Under the pieces are notes generated by a model. The model made no database searches and had not been told where the DNA came from. It saw only the letters and a program-made list of their open reading frames with translations. Shown in pieces: positions 1-10,078 of a stretch of DNA of 62,500 nt (position 1 is the first letter of the stretch; every line of letters starts with the position of its first letter). Made by a program: the position numbers and the translations under genes. The DNA is from Neocallimastix lanati (nom. inval.) (lineage: Eukaryota > Neocallimastigomycota > Neocallimastigomycetes > Neocallimastigales > Neocallimastigaceae), in NCBI GenBank assembly GCA_016946835.1, contig JACVTC010000039.1:1-62500 (forward strand), given 5' to 3'.

Positions 1-885
1 GTCTATTTTTTAATTCTTGAAAAGCATTTTCGCATTTGTTATCCCAATAAATTTATTATTTTTCTTTGTTAGGTTGTGTAGTGGTCTGGCGATTTGTGCA
101 AAATTTCTACAAACCTTCTGTAGTAGTTACAAAGACCGACAAAACGTTGTACATCCTAACACATGTGGGAGTAGGCCATTCTTCACAGATTTAATCTTTT
201 CTGGATCGGTAGATATACCTTTTCCTGAAATTACATATCCTAAAAAATTGAACTTCATCTTTGTGGAATTCACATTTCTTTAATTTAGCGTATAAATTAT
301 TTCTAATAATTTTGTAAAACTTCGCGAACATGTTGTATATGTTCATCCCATGTTTGGAGTAGATTAAAATATCGTCCAAATATAGAATTACAGATTTTCT
401 AAGAATGGGCGTAAACTGAATTTATAAATGATTGAAAAAGTTGCAGGTGCATTTTCAAACCGAAAGGCATTACGAGATATTCGTAATGACCATATTTTGT
501 GCGGAAGGCGGTTTTGTATTCATCACCTTCACGTATACGTATTAAATTATACGCTGAACCGTAAGTCAAGTTTTGTAAATATGTGCACCTTTGACTTTTT
601 CGATAATATCAATGATTAGTGGTAGAGGATATGAATTTCTGACTGTTACTGTCGTTTAATTTTCTATAATTCGACGCAAAGTCGTAAAGTAACCATCTTT
701 CTTTTCTGGAATAAAATAGGATTAACCAGCAGGAGATTCAGTAAAGACGTATAAAACTTTTTTCTCGTTATCTTAATGATTGCTTTAATACTTCGTCCTC
801 TTCTTCAGAAAGTGGGTAAATAGGGCAGTAATGTAGGTAGCATCCTTTTGTAGACAATTTTACAGTCAACTAATCTGTGGGGAGG
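1..885 (-). pseudogene. Decayed Ty3/gypsy reverse transcriptase
   Basis: Reading the minus strand downward, pieces of a Ty3/gypsy reverse transcriptase appear in the right order but in shifting frames. An LPYLPTF piece lies near 800-830, a RNSYPLPLI piece near 620-650, [20 protein letters not shown] near 460-520, the catalytic ILYLDDILIYSK near 355-390, and a thumb segment (VQRFVGLCNYYRRFVE, then AQIARPLHNLTKKNNKFI after a frameshift) below 160. In-frame stops and frameshifts break it throughout, so it cannot be functional. The order protease, then reverse transcriptase, downstream of the Gag ORF at 2182-3018 shows that all three are parts of one minus-strand element cut by the left window edge. 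RNase H and integrase would lie outside. Confidence 0.82.
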
Positions 886-1019
886 TAGTTTGTCAGCATT
901 TTTTCTTGCTAAAAACTTCAAATAAGTCTCTATAAGGTTCCGGAATATCTTCAATTTTGTCTTCTCTTCATCAATTTCATCATCTTCTTCAGTAAAAGTA
1001 TCTTCAAAATTATTTAAAA

Positions 1020-1560
1020 TGAATAAATAAAAAGATTGTAATTAATTTATTGAAATTTCGTTTTGAAATTACTTTATTTTTTGAAAAATTTTTTGTAGTA
1101 AAACAATTTTTATTATTGGTAAATTTTTTGGTTACACGAAATTTTTAAATTTATAATAATTTTTAAATTTTTTAGAATTTTTTGAAAAGTAATTTCTAAA
1201 TTGAATTTCGAAATTTTTTCTAAATTTTGAATAATATATATAAAATTTTGAAGATGATTTATACTTAGGTGAATAATTAATTATAATATGAATTTTGGTT
1301 TTATTGAATAAAAATTATTATTAAAATATTTTTTGTGAAATGGTTTTTGTGTTAAATTTCAATTTATTTGAAAAATATAAAATTTTGGTTTTTATTGAAA
1401 AAATTTTTAGAAAAAATTTTTGGAAAATTTTTATAATAATTAAAATTTGAAAAATTAATGTTTATTATTTAAATTTGTTATAGATACTGATTTTTTCTTA
1501 AATGATTGAAAATTTAAATTGGAGAAAATAAATTATTTTTGTAATTAAATTGAATTTCAT
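1020..1560. other. AT-rich stretch inside the decayed element
   Basis: About 540 bp of A/T-dominated sequence with no recognisable protein signal on either strand lies between the reverse transcriptase remnant and the protease remnant. It is either a heavily decayed part of Pol or a later insertion. I see no terminal repeats that would decide. Confidence 0.5.
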
Positions 1561-2060
1561 ATTTATTCATAAATTTATTTCCAAGTAAATATCTGTAGGT
1601 ATTTTATCAGTAACTAAGAAACCATCTTTAAAAGTAGCAATGTCAAATTTATTATTGATTGAGAGTTCTTAATTGAAATTTCAAAACAACAATTTCTTTT
1701 ATAAAAGCTGAGCCACTAATTCCTTTTATTTCAATAGAATTAATAGCTTTATGCTTTTGTAAATTTAATTTTGATACTAAATCTTTAGAAATAAAATTGC
1801 AATAGGATCCACTATCTAAAATAGTTGAATATTTAGTAAATTTATTATTAAATTTATTTTCAATATTATTTAATTTTAGTGGAATAAAAGTTTTTAAAGT
1901 AAAAATGTATTTGGTAATTTTGGTATTTTTGTGGAGTCAAGTACTGGGAAATTATAATGATATGTTTTATGGTTTTGAACATTCATAGACTCCTTATGAT
2001 GTTCATTAGTTAGTTTTTTGTACTGACTTTTTTGACATTAGTAGTAGAATAATTACTACT
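1560..2060 (-). pseudogene. Decayed retroelement aspartic protease region
   Basis: On the minus strand a retropepsin-like stretch can be read: TILDSGSYCNFISKDLV with the catalytic DSG triad encoded at about 1805-1816, followed by a segment reading INSIEIKGISGSAFIKE, as expected for the flap side of a Ty3/gypsy protease. The frame breaks further on. It sits directly downstream of the Gag ORF on the same strand and upstream of the reverse transcriptase pieces, the normal order in a Ty3/gypsy element. The stretch joining it to Gag encodes a Ser/Asn-rich linker. No zinc knuckle is visible. Confidence 0.65.
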
Positions 2061-2181
2061 ATTATTGTTATTGTTGTTATTGTATTTATTATTATAATTA
2101 TAATTTCTTGATGATTTGTAGGACGATTTTTTATTGGGTTTTTTATTAGTATTATTATTTCTATTACTGCTAATTTTACTT

Positions 2182-3018
2182 TTAATTTTTAAAAGAATTT
2201 TCTAATAGGATACATTTTGTAATAATTGCTTCTAATGTATTTGGTAAATTTTCCATTTTCTTAATTTCTTCTTTAAATTTTGGGTGTAAACCATTGTAAA
2301 AAAATAGAGCAAGACTTTTATCTTCTAAATCTAATTGGTTACTATAGGCACGAAAACTTTCTATATATTGGTTGATGTTTCCATAGTTATGTTTTAATTC
2401 TAATAGTTGAATTTGAGCAAGTTTTTTACTTTCAACATTAGGGAAGGCAGCTTTTAAACCATCCAATAATTCTTGTAATGAAGCTGGTACCACATTACCT
2501 TTGTATTTTGTAAGATACCAATTCCTAGCAGCATCTCTAAGTCTAGTTTTTACAAAATTAACACGAGCATCTGGTGGTAGTAAATTATTTGGATATGCCT
2601 TAAATGTTGCAGAACATAATTCACAGAATAATTCAACTTCAGCTGGTACACCAGTAAACAATCCTGGATCTGGTACTTGTGCTATAGGATAGGTAATTCT
2701 TCCTCTCATAACTACATCATTGTCTAGATCATAATTAGTAGAAGAGTCAGAACGTCCACTATCATCATTGCTATTATCGTCCCCAGGCCTCGGAGTTGCC
2801 CGTTGATGGATATATCTATCTTGAATTTCATTTCTTAACATGGTAGCAATATTCTGGTTATTAGCAGCAATTTCTTGTTGAAATCTACCATACATTTGGG
2901 TAGCAAAAGCCTCTAAATCAGTCCTACTAACAGCAGTTTGGTTCAAAGTTTGAAGTACTTCATTGATGGCAGTACCAAGTTCTTGCCTAAATCTTTCCAT
3001 AAAATCTTGATTGGACAT
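2182..3018 (-). CDS. Gag capsid protein of a decayed Ty3/gypsy element
   Basis: A 278-residue ORF. Residues 1-60 are predicted helical (MSNQDFMERFRQELGTAINE...). A charged linker with an acidic run (DDNSNDDSGRSDSS) follows. The second half fits the retrotransposon Gag capsid family: PDPGLFTGVPAEVELFCELC, then RLRDAARNWYLTKYKG, and a segment around the motif YNGLHPKFKEEI. There is no CCHC knuckle, unlike the Gag at 8801-9706, so this is a different family. Its Pol partner downstream on the same strand is broken, so this ORF is a survivor of a dead element. Base composition is clearly less AT-rich than the flanks. The start is the first in-frame ATG of the open stretch. Confidence 0.8.
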   Translation of the reverse strand: MSNQDFMERFRQELGTAINEVLQTLNQTAVSRTDLEAFATQMYGRFQQEIAANNQNIATMLRNEIQDRYIHQRATPRPGDDNSNDDSGRSDSSTNYDLDNDVVMRGRITYPIAQVPDPGLFTGVPAEVELFCELCSATFKAYPNNLLPPDARVNFVKTRLRDAARNWYLTKYKGNVVPASLQELLDGLKAAFPNVESKKLAQIQLLELKHNYGNINQYIESFRAYSNQLDLEDKSLALFFYNGLHPKFKEEIKKMENLPNTLEAIITKCILLENSFKN

Positions 3019-3713
3019 GCTAAGGTAGTTACCAAAATTCGGTAAGATTATTGTAAAGGATTTCTAATGTGGGTTAGAAATATATAAATTTTAAATAATT
3101 TAACTAGGTCAACAAGTCCTTATATAGTAATAAAAAGGATTAGATTCTTATAAAATATTGATCAAATAATTATTGAAATAAAAGAATACTTTTTATTATA
3201 ATAAACACTAATAAAATATTATAAAAATATATTTAAAAGTTTCTTTTTTATATTTATAACTTTTATTTATAATTATTATTAATTAATTATTATTATTACT
3301 ATAATAGATTATTCTTATATTAATAATCTTACAAAGATTTAATTCTAAATCAAATTAATGTCTTTTTATATTATTTTCTAAAAATAATTATTATAATAAT
3401 ATTTATTTAATACATGTATTTTTTATATATATAAAACTAAACTATTTAATTAATAAACTATCTAAATAAAATATAAAACTAAAGGAGATATTGTTTTTAT
3501 TATTCATTATTCATAAGACTAGTCATTTTCATTATTCATATTGAGTCAGAATATTATTCTAAAGTCATTATCTAAATAATTATAACTAATAAAAATAAAA
3601 CATAATTGTTAGTAAAAATATAATATAATAATTCGTATTTAAACATAATATAATTATTTGTTATTAATGGATAAATTATATAATAATTTGTATAGTAATG
3701 GATTAATTATTAA
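3019..3713. other. Probable 5' leader or LTR remains of the first element
   Basis: AT-rich DNA upstream (minus-strand sense) of the first Gag ORF. By position it should hold the leader and 5' LTR of that element, but the matching 3' LTR is outside the window, so LTR limits cannot be drawn. No other gene is seen. Confidence 0.35.
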
Positions 3714-4116
3714 GGGGCCCTATCAAAATAATTTCTCCAATATTATATATATATTATTGATATTTATCCAAAACTTTGAATCACGATATCTCGTGAACCA
3801 GTGGAGATATCGAGCTAAAAATTTGATATTTTTCTTCTCGGAAGCTAAAGCTTCCGAATGAGCATAATACCAAGCGCGAAACTCAATTATTTGGCGAGAT
3901 ATGACTCATTGAAGTGAGTCTTAAATCACACATTATTTTATTATTTAATTATTGAAAAATTTAAAATAAATTTTTATATTTAAATTGTTTAATATGAATC
4001 ATATTTAGTAATAATAAATAATATAATATTATATAATGAATTAATGACGATTGAATAATATTTTTGTTTGCAATTCCAAAGTGATTTCAAACTAAATCAC
4101 CTCGTAATCGCGACAA
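3714..4116. other. GC-richer palindromic island, unknown
   Basis: This stretch is much less AT-rich than its surroundings and rich in inverted repeats. GATATCTC (3785-3792) pairs with GAGATATC (3804-3811). TCGGAAGCT and AGCTTCCGA form a perfect 9-bp stem with a 2-nt gap at 3838-3857. GACTCA and TGAGTC pair near 3903-3920. It begins near GGGGCCCTATC. No ORF of note is present. It could be the end of a DNA transposon or a dispersed non-coding repeat; I do not recognise it. Confidence 0.4.
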
Positions 4117-4170
4117 AATTATTAAAATTTTAATTAAAAATATCATTATTATTCTATTCTTTATCAAAAT

Positions 4171-4784
4171 TGTTAAGGTTTTAGAGAATTAAATAAAAAT
4201 AAAGTAAGGAAACACAAATTTTATTTATTTATTTATTATTTTTATTTATAAATTTATTTGATTTTATTTGATTTTATTTTTTTTTTATTTATTTATTTAA
4301 AAATATCTAAAATATTACTAATAAGAATTTATTTAATTGGCTATAATTTTTATTACAATCTGTTAAAATATTCAAATAAAAATAAAAATACTATTCTAAT
4401 ATAAAGGTTTTTAATAAAATAAAATATTTTTCAATATAAAATAAAACATTTCGATATAAAATTTTATAATAAAAAGTTAAAATATAATATATAAATTTTT
4501 AATTATCAATATATAAAAATATTATTAATATAAATTTTCATTATTAATATAAAAAAAATAAGATTTATTATTAATATTGCTAATATAAGTTTTAAATATA
4601 TAAAAATATTACTATTAATATAAGATTTAATATAAAAATATAAAGTTTAATATAATTTTTGATTTAATTTTTGATCTTTGGATTTAAAAATTTATTAAAG
4701 TACAAAAATAATAATGTACACATAATGTATTAGAAATAAATCGTAGATTTAATTAAGAATGCATTATTTAGTACATTCTTATCA
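4171..4784 (-). repeat. 3' LTR of the Ty3/gypsy element
   Basis: 614 bp, matching 11098-11711 except for two adjacent dinucleotide changes near 4208 and 4272. The plus strand begins TGTTAAGG and ends TTATCA. Only 18 bp separate it from the pol stop codon. The minus-strand sequence just before it (GGGGCATCT) is a weak polypurine tract candidate. Confidence 0.95.
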
Positions 4785-4802
4785 AGATGCCCCGACGAAG
4801 AC

Positions 4803-7800
4803 TCAAGCTTCTCTGTAAGCGGAGTTAAACTTTACTAAATTTTTAAAGTGAACATTCCTATCGAGTTGCTTTCCAGTCTTCTGATCGATTAAGGTTGCCG
4901 TGTTGAATTGAATTTTTAAAATTTTAAATGGTCCATTGTAATATGGTTCTAGCTTAGTGCGGCTAAAGTTTCTAACAAGAACAAGATCACCAGCTTTTAA
5001 TTCTTTTCCTTTTTTCATACTTATTTGTTCTTCTCGTCTTGTTGCCCAATACTTGTTAGCATTCTTCACATTTTCGCATGCTTCTCTAGTCCATTGATAA
5101 TGACGAACAAATTTTTCCATTAAAATTTCATCATACGATTTACCTGCATTTTCAATTGTTCTTATGGCTATATCATAAGGCTGTTGGTCTTCTCTTCCAT
5201 ATACTAATTCAAAACTAGAATGTCCGGTAGCTGTGTTTTTGGTAGTTCGAAGTGCCCATAAAGCAGAAGGTAAAACTTCATCCCAATCTTGATTTTTCCT
5301 TCCTAATAAACGAAGTAATTTTCCAATTTCTTTATTTCGGTTTTCAGTGAGACCATTGGATTCAGGGTGATAGGTAGCTATGAATTTTACATAAACATCA
5401 TAAAGATCAAGAAAGATTTTAGTCATATCAGAAGTGAATTGGACTCCATTATCTGTAGTAATAACTTGAGGCACACCATGTCTTGCAAAAACGTTTATTA
5501 AAAATTTAATTATATCAGAGGAAGTTATGTTTTCAGTGGGTTCGGCTTCAACCCATTTGGTAAAGTAATCAACAGTTACTATAATATATTGATTATTATT
5601 TCTTGTTTTTGGTAACGGTCCTATAATATCTAATCCTAAATGCACAAAGGGACCCTCCACTTTAGTTGGATGGTTTTCGGTTGGTTCTGGATATGGTTGA
5701 GGACGATTTAACTGGCATTTTTCACAATTACTAACAATTCTTTTGATATCTTTAATCATATGATTCCAATAAAAGTTTTTCTTAAGTCTTTGATATGTTT
5801 TGTAATATCCTTCGTGGCCAATATTATGAGCTTCTAAAATTAATTTAAACCTTTCATTTTCGTCCGTTATTAATTTTCTATAATTTCCATTGTCGATAAA
5901 GTAATCTTCACCATCAATAACAGTAAACTTTTCATTAATAAATTCCTTTATAACCTTAGATAATAATTCTTCATTATTTCCATTAGTAATTTTTGTTAAT
6001 AATATCTTTCTCTCTTCCTTACTTTTCATTCTTGAAAGAGCATCAGCTAACACATTCTTTTTGCCTGATTCATATTTTATATTAATTCCAAGCATACTAG
6101 CGGTTAGACACCATCTTGTTTGCCTTGCATTCAAAGGTTCTTTATTCTTAAATAAACCAACTAATGGTTTATGATCTGTGTAAATAGTTGTAGGTAATGG
6201 ATTTCCTTCAATATAAGATTTAAATTTAGTCATACAGTAAAATAAAGCTGTTCCTTCCAAATCTGTGATACCATAATTCTTTTCAGTTTTCTTCAAACTT
6301 CTACTTATAAAGTGTATTGGATGCTCCTTACCGGTTTCTTCTTCTTTTTGTAAAAGAACTCCACCAATTCCATTATACGAAGCATCAGTTCTAATGATAA
6401 AAGGTTTGTCAAATGACGGAAATTTTAGAATAGGTGCATTGATTAATTTTTCTTTTAGGAGTTCAAAGCTTTCTTGTTGTTCTTTATTCCATTCATATTT
6501 AGTATTCTTTTTCAATAATTTACATAAAGGTGAGGTAATTTGAGCATATTTAGGGATAAAGTCACGATAATACCCTATTGCTCCTAGAAATGATCTTAAT
6601 TCATGAATTGATGAAGGGGCTTCCCACTTCTTAATAGCTGTTATTTTACTTTCCATGGGACTTAATCCTTTAGTAGTAAGTTTGTGACCTAATACATCAA
6701 CTTCAGTTTGAAGAAAATGGCACTTTTCAATATTAATTTTTAACTTGTTTTCTTTAAATACTTCTAATACTTGTTTAATATGAATTAAATGTTCTTCGAT
6801 ACTTTTTGAATAGATCAAAACATCATCAATAAATACATAAACAAATTCACCAATAAAAGGGAATAAAATTTTATTCATTTCTCTTTGGAAGGTTGAGGGA
6901 GCTCCAGTAAGTCCAAAAGGCATAACCTTAAATTGATAATTTCCAAACTTAGTAGTGAAAGTGGTTACTTCAACGCTTTCTTCATCCATTAAGATTTGGT
7001 GAAAACCAGAAAATAAATCAAGAGTTGTAAATATTTTAGATCCTCCGAGACTATCAAAAATTTCATCTATATATGGAACTGAATAAGAATCTTTTTCTGT
7101 CATATCATTGACTTTTCGGTAGTCAATACACAAGCGCCACTTTCCATTGTGTTTTAGAATGAGTACTACTGGAGATGACCATTCTGAACAGGATGGTTCT
7201 ATCAATCCTTTCTTAATAAGCTTTGTAAGTTCTTCTTTTAAGATATCTGATTTTAATTTAGTTAACCTATAACTTCTTAATTTTACTGGCTTTGCATTTG
7301 CTTTCAAACGGATCTTATGTGGTGAAAGTTTAGAAGGAGTTAGTTCTTCTGTTGAAGTGGCAACTATGTCAATCATTTCTTTGAGAATTTTAATAATTTG
7401 TTCTTTATAATCTTTATTTAAGGTACTTAAAAATTCATCACTCTCAATAAATTCCATTGGAGTTAATTCCTTTATAATTTCCTTTTCATTATTCGTTTCT
7501 TTAACTTTTCTAATAGTGCAAATTATACTTTCTTCATCATAATATTGATTATTTATTTTAGCTATTTCTTCGTATTCACTTTCTGACAAAAGTTTACATA
7601 AACTGTTTAAGGTCGGATGAATAAATAAACAATGATCGATTTGAGTTTTAAAGTTTATTAACATATCATAAAATGAGTCTTCTTTCTCAATAATTCTAAA
7701 GTCCGCATTAAATTCATAATTATTAATTTTTACTGGTAATTGAACAATAATTCCTTCCGAGTATTCTTCATCTTGTGTTGCTAGTTGGATTCTTCCACGA

Positions 7801-8618
7801 CTTTTTCCAACTGTTTCATATTCACCAGGTAATTTATCAAAATACTGCTTAGTAACGATGCTTAGGTTACTACAAGAATCAATTAAAAGTTTTCCTAGTA
7901 CTCCGTCAACACTTGCATCAACCATTGCTAAGTCTTCTTCGGCTACTTCATTACTTTTACTTATGTAGCTATGATCATAGTTATTCACTAATAAAGTTCG
8001 TGCTATTACATTGTCTACAGTTCCAATTATTTTAGATTTTTCTAACTTTAAACCTTGAGTTAATTGTGAACGAATTTTCGGACATGCATTCAAGAGTTGA
8101 CCTATCGTAATACTGGATTTAAGATTATTTAAATCATCCATAATATTGTAAGGTTCTTTATTATTCATCATTTTGATATTCCTTTTTACTAACTGAGTAT
8201 TTTCATTATTAGTTTCTTTAGTTTTTGTTGAAATTAATTTTTCCAAAGTATTAGTTTTATTTTGTTGATTATCTTTATTCATTTCTATATCTTCTATTTC
8301 ATTATCGATTACAAGTATATCTTCAGATTCAACTTTTTTCTTTCCTTTTGATGAATAATTGTTGTTTTCTTCTTTACTTTCTCTTACTCTTGTTATATTT
8401 CTTAATTCCTTTTCTTTTTGTTTTTCTTTGTTAATATTTGGTTGAGTTAAAATTGAAGGAAGTATTTGATTTTTATAAACTTTATTTGGTTTATTATGTA
8501 GCTCATTTTCTTTCTTCTTTCTTAAAGCAGGAGTTGCGAAAGGACGTGGATTATCTTTTAAACTTTTATGTACTTTCTTGGAATTATTTTCTTCCTTTTC
8601 GCTGTTATTATCATTCAT
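4803..8618 (-). CDS. pol: Ty3/gypsy Pol polyprotein (protease, RT, RNase H, integrase)
   Basis: 1271 residues from the first ATG. The frame is open up to 8837, so the natural product is probably a Gag-Pol fusion made by a -1 shift at 8807-8813. Residues 1-200 are a Lys/Asn/Glu-rich linker. Protease: LLIDSCSNL at 245-252, with the variant triad DSC (D247). Reverse transcriptase: about 430-650, with D534 in TTLDLFSGF and D598/D599 in VFIDDVLIYSK. RNase H: D745, E788, D815 and D859. Integrase: zinc site H931, H935, C965, C968; catalytic D997, D1056, E1092, an exact DD35E spacing. A GPF segment near 1229 is the C-terminal GPY/F module; I see no chromodomain. Protease, RT, RNase H and integrase would act in the particle and nucleus to copy and insert the element. 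No stop or frameshift is seen. Confidence 0.95.
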   Translation of the reverse strand: MNDNNSEKEENNSKKVHKSLKDNPRPFATPALRKKKENELHNKPNKVYKNQILPSILTQPNINKEKQKEKELRNITRVRESKEENNNYSSKGKKKVESEDILVIDNEIEDIEMNKDNQQNKTNTLEKLISTKTKETNNENTQLVKRNIKMMNNKEPYNIMDDLNNLKSSITIGQLLNACPKIRSQLTQGLKLEKSKIIGTVDNVIARTLLVNNYDHSYISKSNEVAEEDLAMVDASVDGVLGKLLIDSCSNLSIVTKQYFDKLPGEYETVGKSRGRIQLATQDEEYSEGIIVQLPVKINNYEFNADFRIIEKEDSFYDMLINFKTQIDHCLFIHPTLNSLCKLLSESEYEEIAKINNQYYDEESIICTIRKVKETNNEKEIIKELTPMEFIESDEFLSTLNKDYKEQIIKILKEMIDIVATSTEELTPSKLSPHKIRLKANAKPVKLRSYRLTKLKSDILKEELTKLIKKGLIEPSCSEWSSPVVLILKHNGKWRLCIDYRKVNDMTEKDSYSVPYIDEIFDSLGGSKIFTTLDLFSGFHQILMDEESVEVTTFTTKFGNYQFKVMPFGLTGAPSTFQREMNKILFPFIGEFVYVFIDDVLIYSKSIEEHLIHIKQVLEVFKENKLKINIEKCHFLQTEVDVLGHKLTTKGLSPMESKITAIKKWEAPSSIHELRSFLGAIGYYRDFIPKYAQITSPLCKLLKKNTKYEWNKEQQESFELLKEKLINAPILKFPSFDKPFIIRTDASYNGIGGVLLQKEEETGKEHPIHFISRSLKKTEKNYGITDLEGTALFYCMTKFKSYIEGNPLPTTIYTDHKPLVGLFKNKEPLNARQTRWCLTASMLGINIKYESGKKNVLADALSRMKSKEERKILLTKITNGNNEELLSKVIKEFINEKFTVIDGEDYFIDNGNYRKLITDENERFKLILEAHNIGHEGYYKTYQRLKKNFYWNHMIKDIKRIVSNCEKCQLNRPQPYPEPTENHPTKVEGPFVHLGLDIIGPLPKTRNNNQYIIVTVDYFTKWVEAEPTENITSSDIIKFLINVFARHGVPQVITTDNGVQFTSDMTKIFLDLYDVYVKFIATYHPESNGLTENRNKEIGKLLRLLGRKNQDWDEVLPSALWALRTTKNTATGHSSFELVYGREDQQPYDIAIRTIENAGKSYDEILMEKFVRHYQWTREACENVKNANKYWATRREEQISMKKGKELKAGDLVLVRNFSRTKLEPYYNGPFKILKIQFNTATLIDQKTGKQLDRNVHFKNLVKFNSAYREA

Positions 8619-8779
8619 TTTTCTTTTTATAGCATTTATAATGATATTATCCTCACTTTCAGTTGTGTCACTAAAATCAGATTCTTCAGATTCTTTATTA
8701 AAGGAATTATTATCAATTGGGGTATTCTTGGTAAAAGTATTATTTTGTAAATTATTTAATGAAGCTATTGTTTTGTCAT

Positions 8780-8813
8780 TGGGAGTGCTTCTGCTCCCAT
8801 TTAGAAGTTTAAA
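8780..8813 (-). promoter_or_regulatory. -1 programmed ribosomal frameshift signal
   Basis: On the minus strand the heptamer TTTAAAC (8813-8807) lies exactly in phase as T TTA AAC over the penultimate sense codons of gag, before TTC and the stop. After a 7-nt spacer comes a hairpin, TGGGAG (8799-8794) pairing with CTCCCA (8785-8780) around an 8-nt loop. The stem is strikingly GC-rich for this DNA. The pol frame is open from 8837 and lies in the -1 frame relative to gag. Slippery heptamer, spacer and stem are the three parts of a canonical -1 site. Confidence 0.88.
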
Positions 8814-9706
8814 GACTTTTTGGAATATATTTCTTTTTTATTTTTTTCCATAATCTTATTTAATTGAGGGCAATAGTATGAGTAATGACCTTCTTCCTTA
8901 CAGAAGAAGCAAGTTTTAACAGATAAATTTCTCATTTTCTGGGTTGATTCTTCTATAATATCTTGAGGTTTCAGTTTATTATTTGTTTGACTTGTTTGGA
9001 AAGTTTCGTTTCTTCTTTTAGGATAAAGTCTTGAAGTAGTACTGTTTTGATTATTTTGATTATGCTGGGAATTATTAACATTATAGGTATTAATATTATT
9101 GTTCCTTACAGAAAGTCTATCTACTTTCTCGGCAATTTTGAAAGCTTTCTCCATACTTATATCATCTTTAAGGGATAATTTCTTCCAGGCTTCATAATTA
9201 TTTTGAATAGAGTCAATATAATCTAGTACACCAATGCGCTTTCTTCTCTTTTTATCAAGTTTAGTGTACAAAGTTCTATATCTTACATTAAAGTCTTTAA
9301 TCTTTTCGTTTCTTTTAATTCGCATTGCACGAAGTTCTTTAAGAAGTAAATTTTGGTCTTCTTTAATACCGTAAAAATTTTCAAGACTTGAAATAATTTT
9401 TTCAAGAGAAGGAAATTTATCATCATCAACATTTTCTTCTTCATCATCTTCTTCTTCATCTGATGAATCATCACTTTCATCATCACTATCTTCTCCCAAA
9501 TCTTCAATAACGCGTTGTACTTCACCAGAGCTGGTAAGTAAACAAGCATTAAATATTGTTTCCGGATCTGTGATACCTTGTATCTTGATCCAAAGTTTTA
9601 ATTCAGTAGCCCAGGACTTTATATCTAAATTGTCCTTGCTAAGCTTCACTATGTCTCGTAATTCTTTCTTTAATTCTTTAAAACTTAAAGTACTTTTAGT
9701 AGACAT
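8801..9706 (-). CDS. gag: Ty3/gypsy Gag with CCHC zinc knuckle
   Basis: 301 residues. The N-terminal part is mixed charged and helical. A strongly acidic stretch follows (EDSDDESDDSSDEEEDDEE, about 73-92), then a capsid-like helical domain with KELRAMRIKRNEKIKDFNVR, and an Asn-rich linker. The C-terminal nucleocapsid carries one zinc knuckle, CFFCKEEGHYSYYC (C-x2-C-x4-H-x4-C). It would form the virus-like particle and bind the element RNA. The last sense codons carry the slippery site for Pol synthesis. The next gene is pol, overlapping in the -1 frame by about 35 nt. The start is the only early ATG, and the leader upstream has stops in all frames. Confidence 0.93.
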   Translation of the reverse strand: MSTKSTLSFKELKKELRDIVKLSKDNLDIKSWATELKLWIKIQGITDPETIFNACLLTSSGEVQRVIEDLGEDSDDESDDSSDEEEDDEEENVDDDKFPSLEKIISSLENFYGIKEDQNLLLKELRAMRIKRNEKIKDFNVRYRTLYTKLDKKRRKRIGVLDYIDSIQNNYEAWKKLSLKDDISMEKAFKIAEKVDRLSVRNNNINTYNVNNSQHNQNNQNSTTSRLYPKRRNETFQTSQTNNKLKPQDIIEESTQKMRNLSVKTCFFCKEEGHYSYYCPQLNKIMEKNKKEIYSKKSLNF

Positions 9707-9888
9707 TTCGTTTTTAGTTAATAATTTTTTTATTGTAAATTAACGAGGTTATTAAATACGAATAAATTTGAAAGTCCAACTTTAAAAATATAATTTAACA
9801 AGTAATTTAATATCGAATCAAATTTTAAAACAATATATCTTAGTAATTTTTGAAAATAATAATTTTATTTGCTTTCTTTAGTAAGTAT

Positions 9889-10078
9889 AAGCTCGAAATC
9901 CTTATCGACAACTTAGTAGAAATTATAAAGCACGAGGTTCTTTTCGACTACTTTTTTAAGAATAATTTTAAGTTCGAAATCTTTATCGACAACTTAATAG
10001 AATAATTTTAAGTTCGAAATCTTTATCGACAACTTAATAGAATATTTTTCAAGCTCGAAATCTTTATCGACCACTTGA
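9889..10078. repeat. 40-bp tandem repeats in the element leader
   Basis: Two exact 40-bp units (9961-10000 and 10001-10040) are flanked by diverged copies starting near 9889, 9929 and 10050. Each unit contains TTCGAAATCTTTATCGACAA, and its ends AAGTT and AACTT can pair, so every unit can fold as a small hairpin with inner CGA/TCG pairs. Confidence 0.8.

Noticed and set aside
9970-10040. TTCGAAAT repeats as tRNA T arms
   Set aside because: No acceptor or D arm can be folded around them; they are part of a 40-bp tandem repeat.
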